A stretch of DNA of 64,000 nucleotides from Agreia sp. VKM Ac-1783 (GTDB lineage Bacteria > Actinomycetota > Actinomycetes > Actinomycetales > Microbacteriaceae), in the NCBI RefSeq assembly GCF_900177765.1, contig NZ_FXWI01000001.1, positions 62,001 to 126,000 on the forward strand, read 5' to 3'. Positions within the stretch are counted from its first letter, which is position 1, and every line of letters starts with the position of its first letter. The notes under the pieces are model-generated. The model was not told the origin of the DNA. It saw only the letters and a program-made list of their open reading frames with translations, and ran no database searches. Both the position numbers and the translations under genes were made by a program. Shown here in pieces: positions 41,587 through 50,299 of the stretch.

Positions 41587-42276
41587 ATGTGCGGACGATT
41601 TGTCGTGGCGAAGGCATCAGGAGACCTGCTCTCGGGTCTGATGGACGGCCTGCCAGAGCTCGAAGACAACTACAACGTGGCCCCGACCGACGACGTGGCG
41701 GTCGTGCGGCAGCGCAAGGAGCATCCACGGGAGCTCGACGCGGTGCGCTGGGGCTTCGTGCCCGGGTGGTACCCCGACCTCACCAAGCGACCGCAGCCCA
41801 TCAACGCCCGCATCGAAACGGTGGCGACCTCGGGCATGTACCGACGGGCGTTTCAGTCGCAGCGCTGCATCGTGCCTGCGGCGGGCTACTACGAGTGGAC
41901 GATCCTGCCTGACGGCTCGAAGCAGCCGCACTTCATCTTCGCGCCCGAGCAGGCGCTGGCGATGGCCGGCATCGTCTCGGCGTGGCGCGACAAGTCGAAG
42001 CCCGACGACGACCCCGATCGGTGGGTGATCTCGATGGCCATCATCACCCGAGACGCCCATGTGGCGCCCGGCGAGGTGCACGATCGTATGCCTGCGATTC
42101 TCACTCCGAACGGCTACGACGCGTGGCTGGGCGCCGACCTCGATTCCGACGCACTTCTGCACCTGCTCGACGCCGAATCGGTCGAGGTGGCGCACGAGTT
42201 GAAGCACTACGAAGTGTCGAAGCAGGTCAACAGCGTGCGCAATAACGGCCCCGAGCTGATCGAGCCGCTGGCCTGA
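41587..42276 (+). CDS. SRAP (HMCES/YedK-type) abasic-site protein
   Basis: A 229-residue SOS-response-associated peptidase-family protein. These proteins form a thiazolidine bond through Cys2 with abasic sites in single-stranded DNA and protect them. MCGRF opens the protein with Cys2 intact, NAPTDD/NARIET contacts DNA, Glu103 is in GYYEW and His165 in HDRMP, so the active site is complete. The ATG follows TAGCTT (41575-41580) by 6 nt. It is an isolated single gene diverging from the flavoprotein. Confidence 0.95.
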   Translation: MCGRFVVAKASGDLLSGLMDGLPELEDNYNVAPTDDVAVVRQRKEHPRELDAVRWGFVPGWYPDLTKRPQPINARIETVATSGMYRRAFQSQRCIVPAAGYYEWTILPDGSKQPHFIFAPEQALAMAGIVSAWRDKSKPDDDPDRWVISMAIITRDAHVAPGEVHDRMPAILTPNGYDAWLGADLDSDALLHLLDAESVEVAHELKHYEVSKQVNSVRNNGPELIEPLA

Positions 42277-42290
42277 GGTCTGAGCCCCTC

Positions 42291-43475
42291 CTACGCGCAG
42301 AAGTCGCCGATCGTGCGCTCGAGCACCTGGGCGACGGTCTCAACCGAGGCGAGGTCGACCCATTCGCTGGCCGCGTGTGCCCCGCCGCCCGTTACTCCGA
42401 AGAGCACGGCGGGAATGCCGGCCGCGGCCAGAAGGGCGCAGTCTGTCCAGAAGGGTTCGCCCCGCAGAACGGGCGGTTTTGCGGTGACGGCCTCGACGTT
42501 CGCCAGCACGCTCTGCACGACGGCCGACGAGCGGTCCGCTTCGAAGGGCGGCTCGACGAGGCCGGGCACGATGCGGTACTCGAACCCGGGATGCTCGGCC
42601 GAGACCGCGACCAGGAGTGCGTCGATCTCGCCGACGATCGTGTCGACATCCTGGCCGGGAAGCGTGCGCCACTCGATGCCGATCGTGCACTCCGCCGGGT
42701 AGCTCGACATCTCGACGCCGCCGCGCACGAGAGACGCGTGCACGTTGGCCGCACCGAGAAACGGATGCTCGGGTCGAGTCGTGAGCTCATGCGCCAGGTC
42801 GCCGAGTCGGGCGAGAAAACGGCCCGCCTGCACGATGGCGTCGCGGCCGAGGTCGGGACGTGAGCCGTGAGCCGCGCGGCCCGTGATGACGACCTCGAGC
42901 CAGACGAGTCCTCGGTGCGCGAGCGTGACCTCGCCGTCGCTCGGTTCGACCACGATGGCGCCGTCTGCCGAGAACCGCTTCAGAACCTCGACGGTGCCGG
43001 CGCTCTCGAACTCCTCGTCGGCGACGAGCGCGAGCACGATGTCGCCCCGGTGTGGCCGCGTCCCAGCGGCCGCAGCAGCCACCATGATCGCGGCGATCCC
43101 CGACTTCATGTCGTAGGTGCCCCGCCCGAACATCGCGCCGTCGCGAATCACAGGAGCGAGCCCGTCTCCGTCGTAGCTGTCGAGTGAGACGGTGTCGATG
43201 TGTCCGTTGAGCATTAGCGATCGCCCCCCGCCCGTGCCGCGCCAGGTCGCGACGATGGACGGGCGGCCGGCAGTAGCCTCGAGTCGCTCGATGTCACATC
43301 CATGGGGCGTCAGCCAGTCGGTGATGAAGTCGGCGACGGCTGCCTCGCCGCGGCCGGTGCTGCCGAGATCGGGATTCGATGAATCGATCTCGACGAGTCG
43401 TCGCAGGAGCGAGACGAGTTCGGACTCGCCGGTGTCGGCAGTGCTCTGCCCTGGGCTGTCGACGATCTCGCTCAT
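42291..43475 (-). CDS. M20 family metallopeptidase (ArgE/DapE-like)
   Basis: A 394-residue dizinc hydrolase of amide bonds. The zinc ligands and catalytic residues are visible: NGHIDTVSLD (His, catalytic Asp), FGRGTYDMKSGIA (bridging Asp), ADEEFESAG (general-base Glu), and a C-terminal His in GGGAHAASEWVDL. A dimerisation domain with the RAAHGSRPDLG element lies between. The substrate (acetylornithine, succinyl-diaminopimelate or a dipeptide) cannot be fixed. The ATG follows GACAAT by 6 nt. It is divergent from an unknown gene across 170 bp. Confidence 0.9.
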   Translation of the reverse strand: MSEIVDSPGQSTADTGESELVSLLRRLVEIDSSNPDLGSTGRGEAAVADFITDWLTPHGCDIERLEATAGRPSIVATWRGTGGGRSLMLNGHIDTVSLDSYDGDGLAPVIRDGAMFGRGTYDMKSGIAAIMVAAAAAGTRPHRGDIVLALVADEEFESAGTVEVLKRFSADGAIVVEPSDGEVTLAHRGLVWLEVVITGRAAHGSRPDLGRDAIVQAGRFLARLGDLAHELTTRPEHPFLGAANVHASLVRGGVEMSSYPAECTIGIEWRTLPGQDVDTIVGEIDALLVAVSAEHPGFEYRIVPGLVEPPFEADRSSAVVQSVLANVEAVTAKPPVLRGEPFWTDCALLAAAGIPAVLFGVTGGGAHAASEWVDLASVETVAQVLERTIGDFCA

Positions 43476-43645
43476 GACTCCATTGTCTCGTGACCGGGGC
43501 CGTGGCGTGGGCGTGTTTGAGAAGAGGCCCGTCGAGCCGTCTTAGATGCTCCACTCCATGCGTTCTTCGTCGGTACGTGACAGAATGTCACGAGATGGGA
43601 CTCGCACGTCGATAAATCCTCAGCAATCGGATGTATTCTCCTCCT

Positions 43646-44389
43646 ATGACCGTCGTTTCGACCACCGATGAGCGCGCTCTCGTGCGCCGTCTTCTTGTCG
43701 ACCACTCCGTGGCCGGCGCAGAGGACTTCGGGCGTTTCGTCAACGACCGCCGCTACTTCGACACCTCGTCTTTCGACTCGAAAGCGGCCACGCCGGTGCT
43801 GATCGAGGCCCTCCCGTTCCTGACCGATCCTGGGGTCATCGAGACCGTCGCCCTGCATCTGAAGAATCCCGCCGCGCGTCCAGCGGCGTTCGGTGCGCTC
43901 CACACGGCATTTCTCGAGTGGGGCGCCGTGCGTCGCGGACGTGTCGGATGGCAACTCGGTGAGGCGCTCGTCAACGCGGCGCCGATACGCGAGACGTCGC
44001 TCGTTCTCGCGATAGCGACCGATTCTGCGTATGGCACGAACCGACAGCCCGTCGTCCTCGGTCTGCCGCGTTTTCGTCGCGCTCCCGAGACGGAGCGTGC
44101 CCTCCGCGAGCTGGTCCACGACATCGATGTCGCGCAGCAGGCGATGTACTCGCTGCGCCGCGTCGTGGGGCCACAGCTGACGGTCGACGCCCTCGAAGAC
44201 GTGCGCAGTGCGCATCCGGATTCGACGCTCGAGCGACTCGCTCGTCACGAGATCCGCAAGATCAATCGCACCCTCCGGCGCCATGACGCCGAGACTGCTG
44301 CTGCCGTCGCTGCCGCCGTTGCCCTCCCCGTGACAGACTCGCTCGCCCCTGCCGACGACGCGCCGCCGCTCGACGCCATCACCGTCTAG
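43646..44389 (+). CDS. Hypothetical alpha-helical protein
   Basis: A 247-residue soluble, helix-rich protein that I do not recognise. Helix-like pairs such as ETVALHLKNPAARPAAFGALHTAFLEWG resemble HEAT-type repeats, and the last 25 residues are Ala/Pro-rich. No signal, membrane segment or catalytic motif is seen. ATG 43646 is chosen because TATTCT (43634-43639) lies 6 nt upstream. It diverges from the M20 gene and converges on the dehydrogenase gene. Confidence 0.6.
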   Translation: MTVVSTTDERALVRRLLVDHSVAGAEDFGRFVNDRRYFDTSSFDSKAATPVLIEALPFLTDPGVIETVALHLKNPAARPAAFGALHTAFLEWGAVRRGRVGWQLGEALVNAAPIRETSLVLAIATDSAYGTNRQPVVLGLPRFRRAPETERALRELVHDIDVAQQAMYSLRRVVGPQLTVDALEDVRSAHPDSTLERLARHEIRKINRTLRRHDAETAAAVAAAVALPVTDSLAPADDAPPLDAITV

Positions 44390-44418
44390 CGCAGCCACGG
44401 GCATCCAGCTCCCCTACG

Positions 44419-45867
44419 TCAGGGAGCGAGCGACGGCGTCGTCCTGATTCCGAAGCTGTGCTTCAACGCGCTCTTCGCCGCGTACCAGCCGGCGAGGCCG
44501 TGCACGCCGGGACCGGGCGGGGTCGACGACGAGCAGAGGTAGATGCCCGATGCCGGCGTGCGCCACGGGTCGAACGAGGGCACCGGCCTGCTGATGAGCT
44601 GCGCGAGAGTAGCGGCGCCCGCCGCGATATCGCCGCCGATGTAGTTGGGGTTGTAGTTCTCCATGTCGCGCGCGGTCATGCTCGCGGACGCGAGGATCAG
44701 GTCTCGGAAGCCCGGCGCGAACCGTTCGATCTGCCTGATGATCGCCTCGGTCTGGTCTATCGCGGAGTCCTTCGGCACATGCGTGTAGGCCCAGAGCACG
44801 TGTTTTCCCGCGGGGGCGCGGCTCGGGTCGAAGCCTGACGGCTGGGCCACGAGCACATAGGGATTCGAGGCATGCCGACCAGCCGCGACGTCGGCCTCGG
44901 ACGCCGCGATCTCGGCCCGGGTTCCACCGACGTGCACGGTCCCGGCCTTGTGCAGCTCTGCATTCGTCCACGGCACGGGCCCCGCCAGCGCGAAGTCGAC
45001 CTTGGCCACTCCGTTGCCGTAGCGGAACTTGCGCAGCGCCCTCGTGTAGACCGTGCGCAGCCGTCGGCCCGCGATGTCGGCAACCGCGCGCGGCGTCGTG
45101 TCGAAGAGCACAGCGGTCGACGACGGCAGCTGGTCGAGCGACCGGATGCCGGCATCCGTCTCGATCTGCCCGCCGTGCGCCACGAGATCGGCGGCCATCG
45201 CATCCACGATCGCCTGGCTGCCGCCGACCGGCACGGGCCAGCCGCGACCGTGCGCGTAGCTGCCGAGGCTCAGTGCGGCGGCCGCGGTGACCGGGCTGGG
45301 CATGGGCCGGATGGCGTGGGCCGCGATGCCGGCCAGCATGGCGGGCGCGACATCGCCCTGAAAGCGGGCATTCCAGGTGGGCAGGCCTTGCTCGAGCACT
45401 CTCAGGCCGAACAGCGCGGCCGTGATGGGCTGACGCGGAGCCATGAGCAGGTTCGAGCCTGCGAGGCGCGCGACCTGATCGGCGCGCTCCACGAGCGGGG
45501 CCATCAGCGAATGGAAGGCGGCTCCGTCGCGGCCGAGGGCGCTCACCGTGCGGGCGAGGTCGTGATACGCGATTCCCGCTCGGCCGCCGTCGAGCGGATG
45601 CCCGTAGGAGACCTCGGGAACCACCAGCTCGATGCGCTTCTCGAGCCCGAAGCGCTGAAAGAATCCCGAGGCCAGGGCCATCGGATGAACGGCCGAGCAG
45701 ACGTCGTGCAGAAAGCCGGGAAGCGTCAGCTCCTTCGTGCGGGCGCCCCCGCCGATCGTCGAGTTCTTCTCGTAGACGCGCACCGATAGCCCGGCACGGG
45801 CCAGGGTCACGGCCGCGGCAAGACCGTTCGGACCTGTGCCGACGACGACCGCATCCACTTCGCTCAT
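44419..45867 (-). CDS. Phytoene-desaturase-like FAD oxidoreductase (PYROXD2-like)
   Basis: A 482-residue flavoprotein of the CrtI/PYROXD2 group. The FAD-binding motif is AVVVGTGPNGLAAAVTLARAGLSVRVYEK at the start, and the C-terminal FAD contact region is GIYLCSSSTPPGPGVHGLAG (about residues 445-465). It starts with GGGARTKELTLPGFLHDVCSAVHP, typical of PYROXD2-like proteins. No carotenoid genes are close, so a pigment role is not supported. Its ATG follows TAGGCT by 7 nt, whose TAG is the stop of the upstream SDR gene. Confidence 0.87.
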   Translation of the reverse strand: MSEVDAVVVGTGPNGLAAAVTLARAGLSVRVYEKNSTIGGGARTKELTLPGFLHDVCSAVHPMALASGFFQRFGLEKRIELVVPEVSYGHPLDGGRAGIAYHDLARTVSALGRDGAAFHSLMAPLVERADQVARLAGSNLLMAPRQPITAALFGLRVLEQGLPTWNARFQGDVAPAMLAGIAAHAIRPMPSPVTAAAALSLGSYAHGRGWPVPVGGSQAIVDAMAADLVAHGGQIETDAGIRSLDQLPSSTAVLFDTTPRAVADIAGRRLRTVYTRALRKFRYGNGVAKVDFALAGPVPWTNAELHKAGTVHVGGTRAEIAASEADVAAGRHASNPYVLVAQPSGFDPSRAPAGKHVLWAYTHVPKDSAIDQTEAIIRQIERFAPGFRDLILASASMTARDMENYNPNYIGGDIAAGAATLAQLISRPVPSFDPWRTPASGIYLCSSSTPPGPGVHGLAGWYAAKSALKHSFGIRTTPSLAP

Positions 45868-45877
45868 GCCGACCAGC

Positions 45878-46897
45878 CTACGACCGGCTTAGTCGCGTAA
45901 CCACAGCGGTCGCAGCCATCGCTGCGCCGCCGACCGCGGCGGCGCCCAGGGTGACGGCGGCCGCGGCCATCGTCTTGCGGTGTCCGATCGCCCAGGTCGC
46001 CGGGCTTCCGTTTCGGGCGTCGCTGCCGAAGATGCCGCGCGCGCCCTTGTCGCCCGTCGCGGGCTCGTAGAGGTTGTTGGGCAGCATCGCCTCGACCTTC
46101 TCCGGTGCCTGCTGTCCGTCGTATCCGACCTTCGCGAGGTACGTGTCGAGCCAGCCGGCGACGAAGCGGTTGCCCAGAACGGTCTTGATCGTCGGCTCGC
46201 CCACCCACGTGCGGCGACGGGGGTGATCCGCGACATCGGCCACGGCCTTCGCGCCGACCTCGGGCTGGTAGATCGGGGGCACCGGCTGCGGGTGATGGGG
46301 CAGCTGCGACTTGACCCAGTTGAACTGGATCGTGTTGAGGGCCGGCATATCGACGGTGGAGATGCGCACGGGGCTCTTAGCGTGGATGAGCTCGGTGGTG
46401 ACCGACTCGGTGAACCCCTTCACGGCGTGCTTCGCTCCGCAGTACGCAGCCTGAAGGGGGATGCCCCGGTGGGCGAGGGCCGATCCGATCTGGATGACGT
46501 GGCCGCGCTCGCGGGGAACCATGCGCGAGAGAGCCGCACGGGTTCCGTTGACGAAGCCGAAGTAGTTCACCTGCGTCGCGCGCTCGAAGTCGGCTGGCTC
46601 GGTCGTAAGAAAGTCGCCGAAGACCCCGACCATCGCGTCATTGACCCAGAGCTCGATCGGCCCGAGCTCTGTTTCCACACGGTCGGCTGCCGATTCGACG
46701 GCCTCGCGATCGGCGACATCCGTGCTGATGCCGAGGGCGCGACCTCCTCGGATCTGCACGTCGGAGACGGCGCCCGCCAGTCCGTCTTCGCCTCGCGCGA
46801 GCACGGCCACGTCCCATCCTCGGTCGGCGAGTTCCCTCACGATGGCTCGGCCGAGTCCGGCGGTTCCTCCGGTGACGACGGCTACTCCACGACTCAT
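45878..46897 (-). CDS. Short-chain dehydrogenase/reductase with C-terminal tail
   Basis: A 339-residue SDR. The cofactor motif TGGTAGLG (about residues 9-16), Ser in QIGSALAHRG and the YCGAKHAVKG Tyr/Lys pair are present. NDAM stands where NNAG is usual. After the SDR fold a further 90 residues include a hydrophobic stretch near the C-terminus (AAVTLGAAAVGGAAMAATAVV), which could be a membrane anchor. ATG 46897 has AAGGAG 5 nt upstream. Its stop codon is part of the -10 of the next gene. Substrate unknown. Confidence 0.88.
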   Translation of the reverse strand: MSRGVAVVTGGTAGLGRAIVRELADRGWDVAVLARGEDGLAGAVSDVQIRGGRALGISTDVADREAVESAADRVETELGPIELWVNDAMVGVFGDFLTTEPADFERATQVNYFGFVNGTRAALSRMVPRERGHVIQIGSALAHRGIPLQAAYCGAKHAVKGFTESVTTELIHAKSPVRISTVDMPALNTIQFNWVKSQLPHHPQPVPPIYQPEVGAKAVADVADHPRRRTWVGEPTIKTVLGNRFVAGWLDTYLAKVGYDGQQAPEKVEAMLPNNLYEPATGDKGARGIFGSDARNGSPATWAIGHRKTMAAAAVTLGAAAVGGAAMAATAVVTRLSRS

Positions 46898-47028
46898 GAC
46901 ACTCCTTCGGTTGCACGCGGATTTCCCCGTGCTGCGTCGAGTCTGTGCCACCTCGCCCGAAAGCGCGCCCCGGTCGACAGGTTCGGAGAAATGACGTATG
47001 CGAGTGCCGCTGTCAGTAAGCTCCTCAC

Positions 47029-48027
47029 ATGAAATCCGCCACGATCTACGATGTGGCCGAACGAGCGGGCGTCTCCCACCAGACGGTCAGCCGATACCTC
47101 AGAGGCTTCGAGGGTATCCGGCCGAATACCCGAGAGAAGGTCGAGCACGCGCTGGCCGAGCTCGAATACAAGCCGAACTCGGCGGCTCGGTTCTTGCGCC
47201 TGCGTCGCACGAACAGGATCGGCTACCTCGCGGATCGGATGGATCAGTCGGGGCCCTCGCGCACCCTCGTCGGTGCGGCCGCCGCCGCGCGCGAGCTTGG
47301 CTATGTTCTCGACATCGTCTCGGTCGACGGCGGCGATGAGGCATCGGTGCGGGAGGCGCTCGATGTGATTCTGCAGGACCAGATCGCCGGCATCGTTCTC
47401 TCGGCCCAGACGCAGACCGGTCGTGCGGCCGTCGAGGATCGAGAGCTGTCGATCCCCGTGGCTAGAGATTTCGATCTGCGCGGCGCCGACGGCCGGGAGA
47501 CTCTGAACTCTGCGGCTGGCCGGGTCGCCGCAGAGCACCTCGTCGCGCTTGGCCACCGACGTGCCGCATACCTCGCAGGGCCTCCTGTCTGGACGGCGTC
47601 GGGGGAGCGAAGGCAGGGTTTCCGTGATGCGTTCACTGCCGCCGGGGGGACGGTCGTTGTGAACGACGAGGGGGACTGGTCGGCCCGCTCCGGTTACGAG
47701 GCCGGAGCGCGACTGGCGCGTCGAATCGGTGAGTTCACGGCGATTGCGGTAGCCAACGACAGCATGGCCATGGGCGCCATGGCCGCGCTTGCCGCAGCCG
47801 GTGTCCGCGTTCCCGACGAGGTGAGCGTTGTCGGCACCGACGACGCTCCCGAGGCCGAATACATGGTTCCCTCATTGTCGAGCGTGGCTATGGACTTCGC
47901 GTTCGAGGGGCGTTTCGTGGTGTCGACCCTCGTCGCCGAGATTGAGGGCAAAGAACCTCACGGTGGACTGGTTCTGCCCACTCCGCGCCTGATTCAACGC
48001 AGATCGTCCGCACCGATCGGCGACTGA
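47029..48027 (+). CDS. LacI family repressor of the beta-galactoside operon
   Basis: A 332-residue LacI/GalR regulator with the N-terminal helix-turn-helix ATIYDVAERAGVSHQTVSRYLRGFEGIRP and hinge helix, then a periplasmic-binding-like sugar domain (GHRRAAYLAGPP and ANDSMAMGAMAALAAAGVRVPDEVSVVGTDD). It lies 123 bp upstream of the GH42 gene in the same direction, and a LacI-type palindrome sits between. ATG 47029 follows TAAGCT (47017-47022) by 6 nt. The inducer is inferred to be a galactoside. Confidence 0.94.
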   Translation: MKSATIYDVAERAGVSHQTVSRYLRGFEGIRPNTREKVEHALAELEYKPNSAARFLRLRRTNRIGYLADRMDQSGPSRTLVGAAAAARELGYVLDIVSVDGGDEASVREALDVILQDQIAGIVLSAQTQTGRAAVEDRELSIPVARDFDLRGADGRETLNSAAGRVAAEHLVALGHRRAAYLAGPPVWTASGERRQGFRDAFTAAGGTVVVNDEGDWSARSGYEAGARLARRIGEFTAIAVANDSMAMGAMAALAAAGVRVPDEVSVVGTDDAPEAEYMVPSLSSVAMDFAFEGRFVVSTLVAEIEGKEPHGGLVLPTPRLIQRRSSAPIGD

Positions 48028-48070
48028 GCCGCCGTACGGCCTGTCGACCTATTCGTTACCGAACAGGGTC

Positions 48071-48131
48071 TTGCGCAATCGGAGCCACATCGATTAGTTT
48101 CATGTCATCGCAAATGTTATCGACAACATTT
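48071..48131 (+). promoter_or_regulatory. Promoter and LacI-type operator of the GH42 operon
   Basis: TTGCGC (48071-48076) and TAGTTT (48095-48100) with an 18-bp spacer form the likely promoter. The palindrome AAATGTTATCGACAACATTT (48112-48131), with the CG-centred core typical of LacI-family operators, lies just after the expected start at about 48107. Confidence 0.65.
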
Positions 48132-48150
48132 CTTGAGAATAGGGTCAACG

Positions 48151-50259
48151 ATGACGACATCTCCTCAGCACTCGGGCATTCTCTTCGGGGCGGCGTACTA
48201 CGCCGAGTACCAGGAGCCGGGCACGCTCAATCGGGATCTCGACCTGATGGTCGAGGCACACTTCACGGTGATTCGCGTGGGCGAATCTGTCTGGTCGACG
48301 TGGGAACCCCGCGAGGGCCGTTTCGAGCTCGACTGGATGCAGCCCGTTCTCGACGGTGCCCACTCCCGCGGTATCTCCGTCATCCTCGGAACCCCGACCT
48401 ACGCTGTGCCTCCGTGGCTGCAGAAGTTGCACCCAGAGATCGAGGCTGAAAATCCCACTGGTGTGCGCTCCGGTTGGGGTGCACGGCAGGAGATGGATCA
48501 GAGTCACCCCGCCTACCGCTTCTACGCCGAGCGGATCGTTCGCAAGATCGTCGAGCGCTACGCCGATCACCCCGCCGTCGTCGGGTACCAGGTCGATAAC
48601 GAGCCGGGCAATCATCTGCCGCACAATGACCAGGTCTTCCGGCGCTTCGTCGGGTGGCTTCGGGAGCGCTACGGCACTATCGAGCGACTCAACGAAGAGT
48701 GGGGCCTGGTGTACTGGTCTCACCGTCTGGGCAGCTTCGACGAACTCTGGCGACCCGACGGCAATACCCAGCCGCAGTACGACCTCGAGTGGCGCCGGTT
48801 CCAGGCCACGCTCACAAACGAGCTCATCGCGTGGCAGGCCGGCGTGGTTCGCGAGCACGCACGTGACGACCAGTTCGTCACGACCTGCCTGTCATACTCG
48901 CGGCCGCAGCTCGCCGACGATCAGGTGGTGAAGTCTCTCGATGTGACCGCGGGGAACCCCTATTACAAGATGCAAGATGGCTTGACGATCGGCGTCGAGG
49001 TCGAGCGCGAGGCGGACTGGTGGCACACCGGCGTCTGGGCACTGATGGAGTGGGGCGACCGGGCCTTCTCGAGCGGGCAGGCCCCGTTCCTGGTGACCGA
49101 GACGAACGCCCAATCCATCGGCGGGCCGTGGCAGAATCACCCGCCATTCGACGGCCAGATCAAGCAGGCCGCGCTCGCCCTCGTGGCACGCGGTGCCCGC
49201 ATGGTGGAGTACTGGCACTGGCACACGCTGCACTTCGGCGTGGAGACCTACTGGGGTGGAGTTCTGCCGCACAGCCAGGTTCCCGGCCGCATCTATCGCG
49301 AGGTAGCCGCCCTTGGCGCCACGTTTGCCGCGCTCGGCGGGGCACTCGACGGCATGGAGCCCGACTCCGACGTGCTGATGCTGTGGTCGACCGACACCAA
49401 GTGGTCGTTCGAGACCTATCCGCCCCTCGCGACGCCGAGCAGTGGCCCCGACCGCAACTCGTACACGCAGCTCTTCGACGCCCACTACCGCGGGCTCTCC
49501 GAAGCGGGTGCGCAGGTGCGCGTGCAGCACGTCGAGCAGTTCCTCGCGTTCGACGCGGCCGAGCTCGTCGAGCGCTGGCCGGTGCTCGTGGCCCCGGCGT
49601 TGTACGTCGCGTCCGATGAGACGCTCGATGCTCTCGCCGCCTACGCCGTCGCGGGCGGCCACCTCGTTGTGGGCATCCGCACCGGATACGGGGACGATCT
49701 CGCCCGGGCCCGCCGGGTTGCGGCGCCGGCCGTCCTGGCTGGGCCCGCAGGCATCCGGTATGAGGAATACACGAATCTCGACGAGCCGACTGCCGTGCTG
49801 GCCGAGACCGAGGGGGAGATCGCCCTCGAAGACGGATCCGCCGCCACCCGCTGGGCCGACGTCGTTCTGCTCGACGGCGCAGACGTGCTGGTGAGCCTGC
49901 CCGAGTCCGAAATCGGAACCGGCCCGGTCGTGACGACCCGGGCATCCGGTGCCGGACGGGTGACCTACGTCGCCACGGTACCCAACCCCGAGCTGTCGAG
50001 GTCGCTGGCCCGCTGGCTCGTTCCGGATGCTGCTGCCGCGCTCTGGTCTGCGCCGATCCAGGTCACGGTGACGACCGCGTCGCGCCCGAGCCGCGCGAGC
50101 GTCGTGTTCGTGTCGAATTGGTCCGGCGAGGAAGCCGTCGTTGTGCCCCCCGCCGCCGTGCGCGACCTCGAGACCGGTGAGGTCTTCTCGGCCGGCGCGC
50201 CCCTGACCCTCGCCCGTCGGGCCGCCCGCGTTTTCGAGCGCGTCGTCGTCGGCGAGTAG
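48151..50259 (+). CDS. GH42 beta-galactosidase
   Basis: A 702-residue glycoside hydrolase family 42 enzyme that removes terminal beta-galactosyl residues; it has no signal peptide, so it acts inside the cell. The N-terminal barrel opens FGAAYYAEYQEP. The acid/base Glu is near residue 151 (VDNEPGNH) and the nucleophile Glu near 317 (VTETNAQS). The trimerisation and C-terminal beta domains follow, giving the usual length. ATG 48151 is used. The transporter genes follow 40 bp downstream. The natural substrate is inferred to be plant- or milk-type galactooligosaccharides. Confidence 0.95.
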   Translation: MTTSPQHSGILFGAAYYAEYQEPGTLNRDLDLMVEAHFTVIRVGESVWSTWEPREGRFELDWMQPVLDGAHSRGISVILGTPTYAVPPWLQKLHPEIEAENPTGVRSGWGARQEMDQSHPAYRFYAERIVRKIVERYADHPAVVGYQVDNEPGNHLPHNDQVFRRFVGWLRERYGTIERLNEEWGLVYWSHRLGSFDELWRPDGNTQPQYDLEWRRFQATLTNELIAWQAGVVREHARDDQFVTTCLSYSRPQLADDQVVKSLDVTAGNPYYKMQDGLTIGVEVEREADWWHTGVWALMEWGDRAFSSGQAPFLVTETNAQSIGGPWQNHPPFDGQIKQAALALVARGARMVEYWHWHTLHFGVETYWGGVLPHSQVPGRIYREVAALGATFAALGGALDGMEPDSDVLMLWSTDTKWSFETYPPLATPSSGPDRNSYTQLFDAHYRGLSEAGAQVRVQHVEQFLAFDAAELVERWPVLVAPALYVASDETLDALAAYAVAGGHLVVGIRTGYGDDLARARRVAAPAVLAGPAGIRYEEYTNLDEPTAVLAETEGEIALEDGSAATRWADVVLLDGADVLVSLPESEIGTGPVVTTRASGAGRVTYVATVPNPELSRSLARWLVPDAAAALWSAPIQVTVTTASRPSRASVVFVSNWSGEEAVVVPPAAVRDLETGEVFSAGAPLTLARRAARVFERVVVGE

Positions 50260-50299
50260 CACCACCGTCCACCCTCCACCTACCCACGAAAGATTGATG

